A DNA stretch of 64,000 nucleotides from Dendrocalamus latiflorus (taxonomy: Eukaryota; Streptophyta; Magnoliopsida; Poales; Poaceae). Below, piece by piece: positions 63,706 to 64,000 of this stretch. The notes under the pieces are model-generated. The model did no database searches. It worked only from the letters and a program-made list of their open reading frames with translations, and had not been told where the DNA came from. The translations under genes and the position numbers were made by a program. The DNA is taken from NCBI GenBank assembly GCA_017311315.1, contig CM029663.1:36064622-36128621 (forward strand), read 5' to 3'. Each line of letters begins with the position of its first letter. Position 1 is the first letter of the stretch.

Positions 63706-64000
63706 GGCTGCTAATAGTTGACTGAGGTGGGAGATGGTGGCTTTTATTTGACCGGGTGTTTACCACATTATGGGTTTTGGCCAATGGGAAGGGCGAGGTA
63801 GGTTTTGGCCCATGGGGAGGGTGTAGAGTGCAGGATTGCCATTCTACATAGGGTGTAGAATAGTTTTGCTGTATAGGTAAATTACTTAGTTTTAAAACAC
63901 ATGTATGATGGATATGAAATTCGTTTGAACACCATGTTGAGCCTAGGATGAGGTGGATTCCACATGTACCATAAGCAGTTGAACACAAAGATGGAGATTT

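Overview
The window is grass (Poaceae) nuclear DNA, most like an Oryza-type genome: AT-rich, full of MITEs, LTR-retrotransposon pieces, a LINE and hAT, PIF, CACTA and Mutator-like elements, with GT-AG introns. There are no bacterial operons, no CRISPR array, and I found no tRNA or rRNA gene.

Only one host gene can be supported. It is the 5' two thirds of a callose synthase (GT48, glucan-synthase-like) on the + strand. I built 33 exons by eye from 8450 to 47342. All intron phases agree, the exon lengths sum to 3807 nt (1269 codons), and no exon has an internal stop. The model stops at a conserved motif in the middle of the catalytic region. The remaining roughly 600-700 residues are not in the last 16.6 kb, so the gene either continues past 64000 across a very long intron or has lost its 3' end.

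Layout. 1-8.3 kb: an antisense Ty3/gypsy 5' LTR and broken gag, a SIRE-type Copia LTR inserted in an inverted-repeat element, a block of tandem repeats and an LTR-like promoter region. 8.4-12.0 kb: exons 1-6, with a CACTA end in intron 1 and a TA-flanked MITE in intron 2. 12.0-17.6 kb: intron 6, with a probable solo gypsy LTR that carries three PIF/Harbinger-like MITEs, and a hAT MITE with two tRNA-like modules. 17.6-25.9 kb: exons 7-17, with an RTE-type LINE bounded by 10-bp target duplications in intron 12. 25.9-43.4 kb: the 17.5-kb intron 17, with an antisense SIRE-type Copia remnant, a decayed hAT transposon, a PIF MITE, an antisense GC-rich promoter/exon-like island and an inverted-repeat element with a minisatellite core. 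43.4-47.3 kb: exons 18-33, with a long palindrome in intron 20. 47.3-64 kb: no further exon found; a gypsy LTR-like block, a Mutator-type MITE, a second antisense GC-rich island, two degenerate short-period arrays, a broken antisense gypsy-type ORF, an antisense plant-mobile-domain (PMD) gene with a frameshift, and a 1.1-kb hAT element with perfect 8-bp target duplications.

The scientific content is therefore a single membrane glucan synthase whose introns have become a nested transposon landscape. I found no convincing new biological system. The most original observations are three in-frame micro-duplications in the callose synthase exons (one copying a splice acceptor), the hAT MITE built on two convergent tRNA-like modules, two antisense islands sharing a motif, and two peculiar oligonucleotide arrays.
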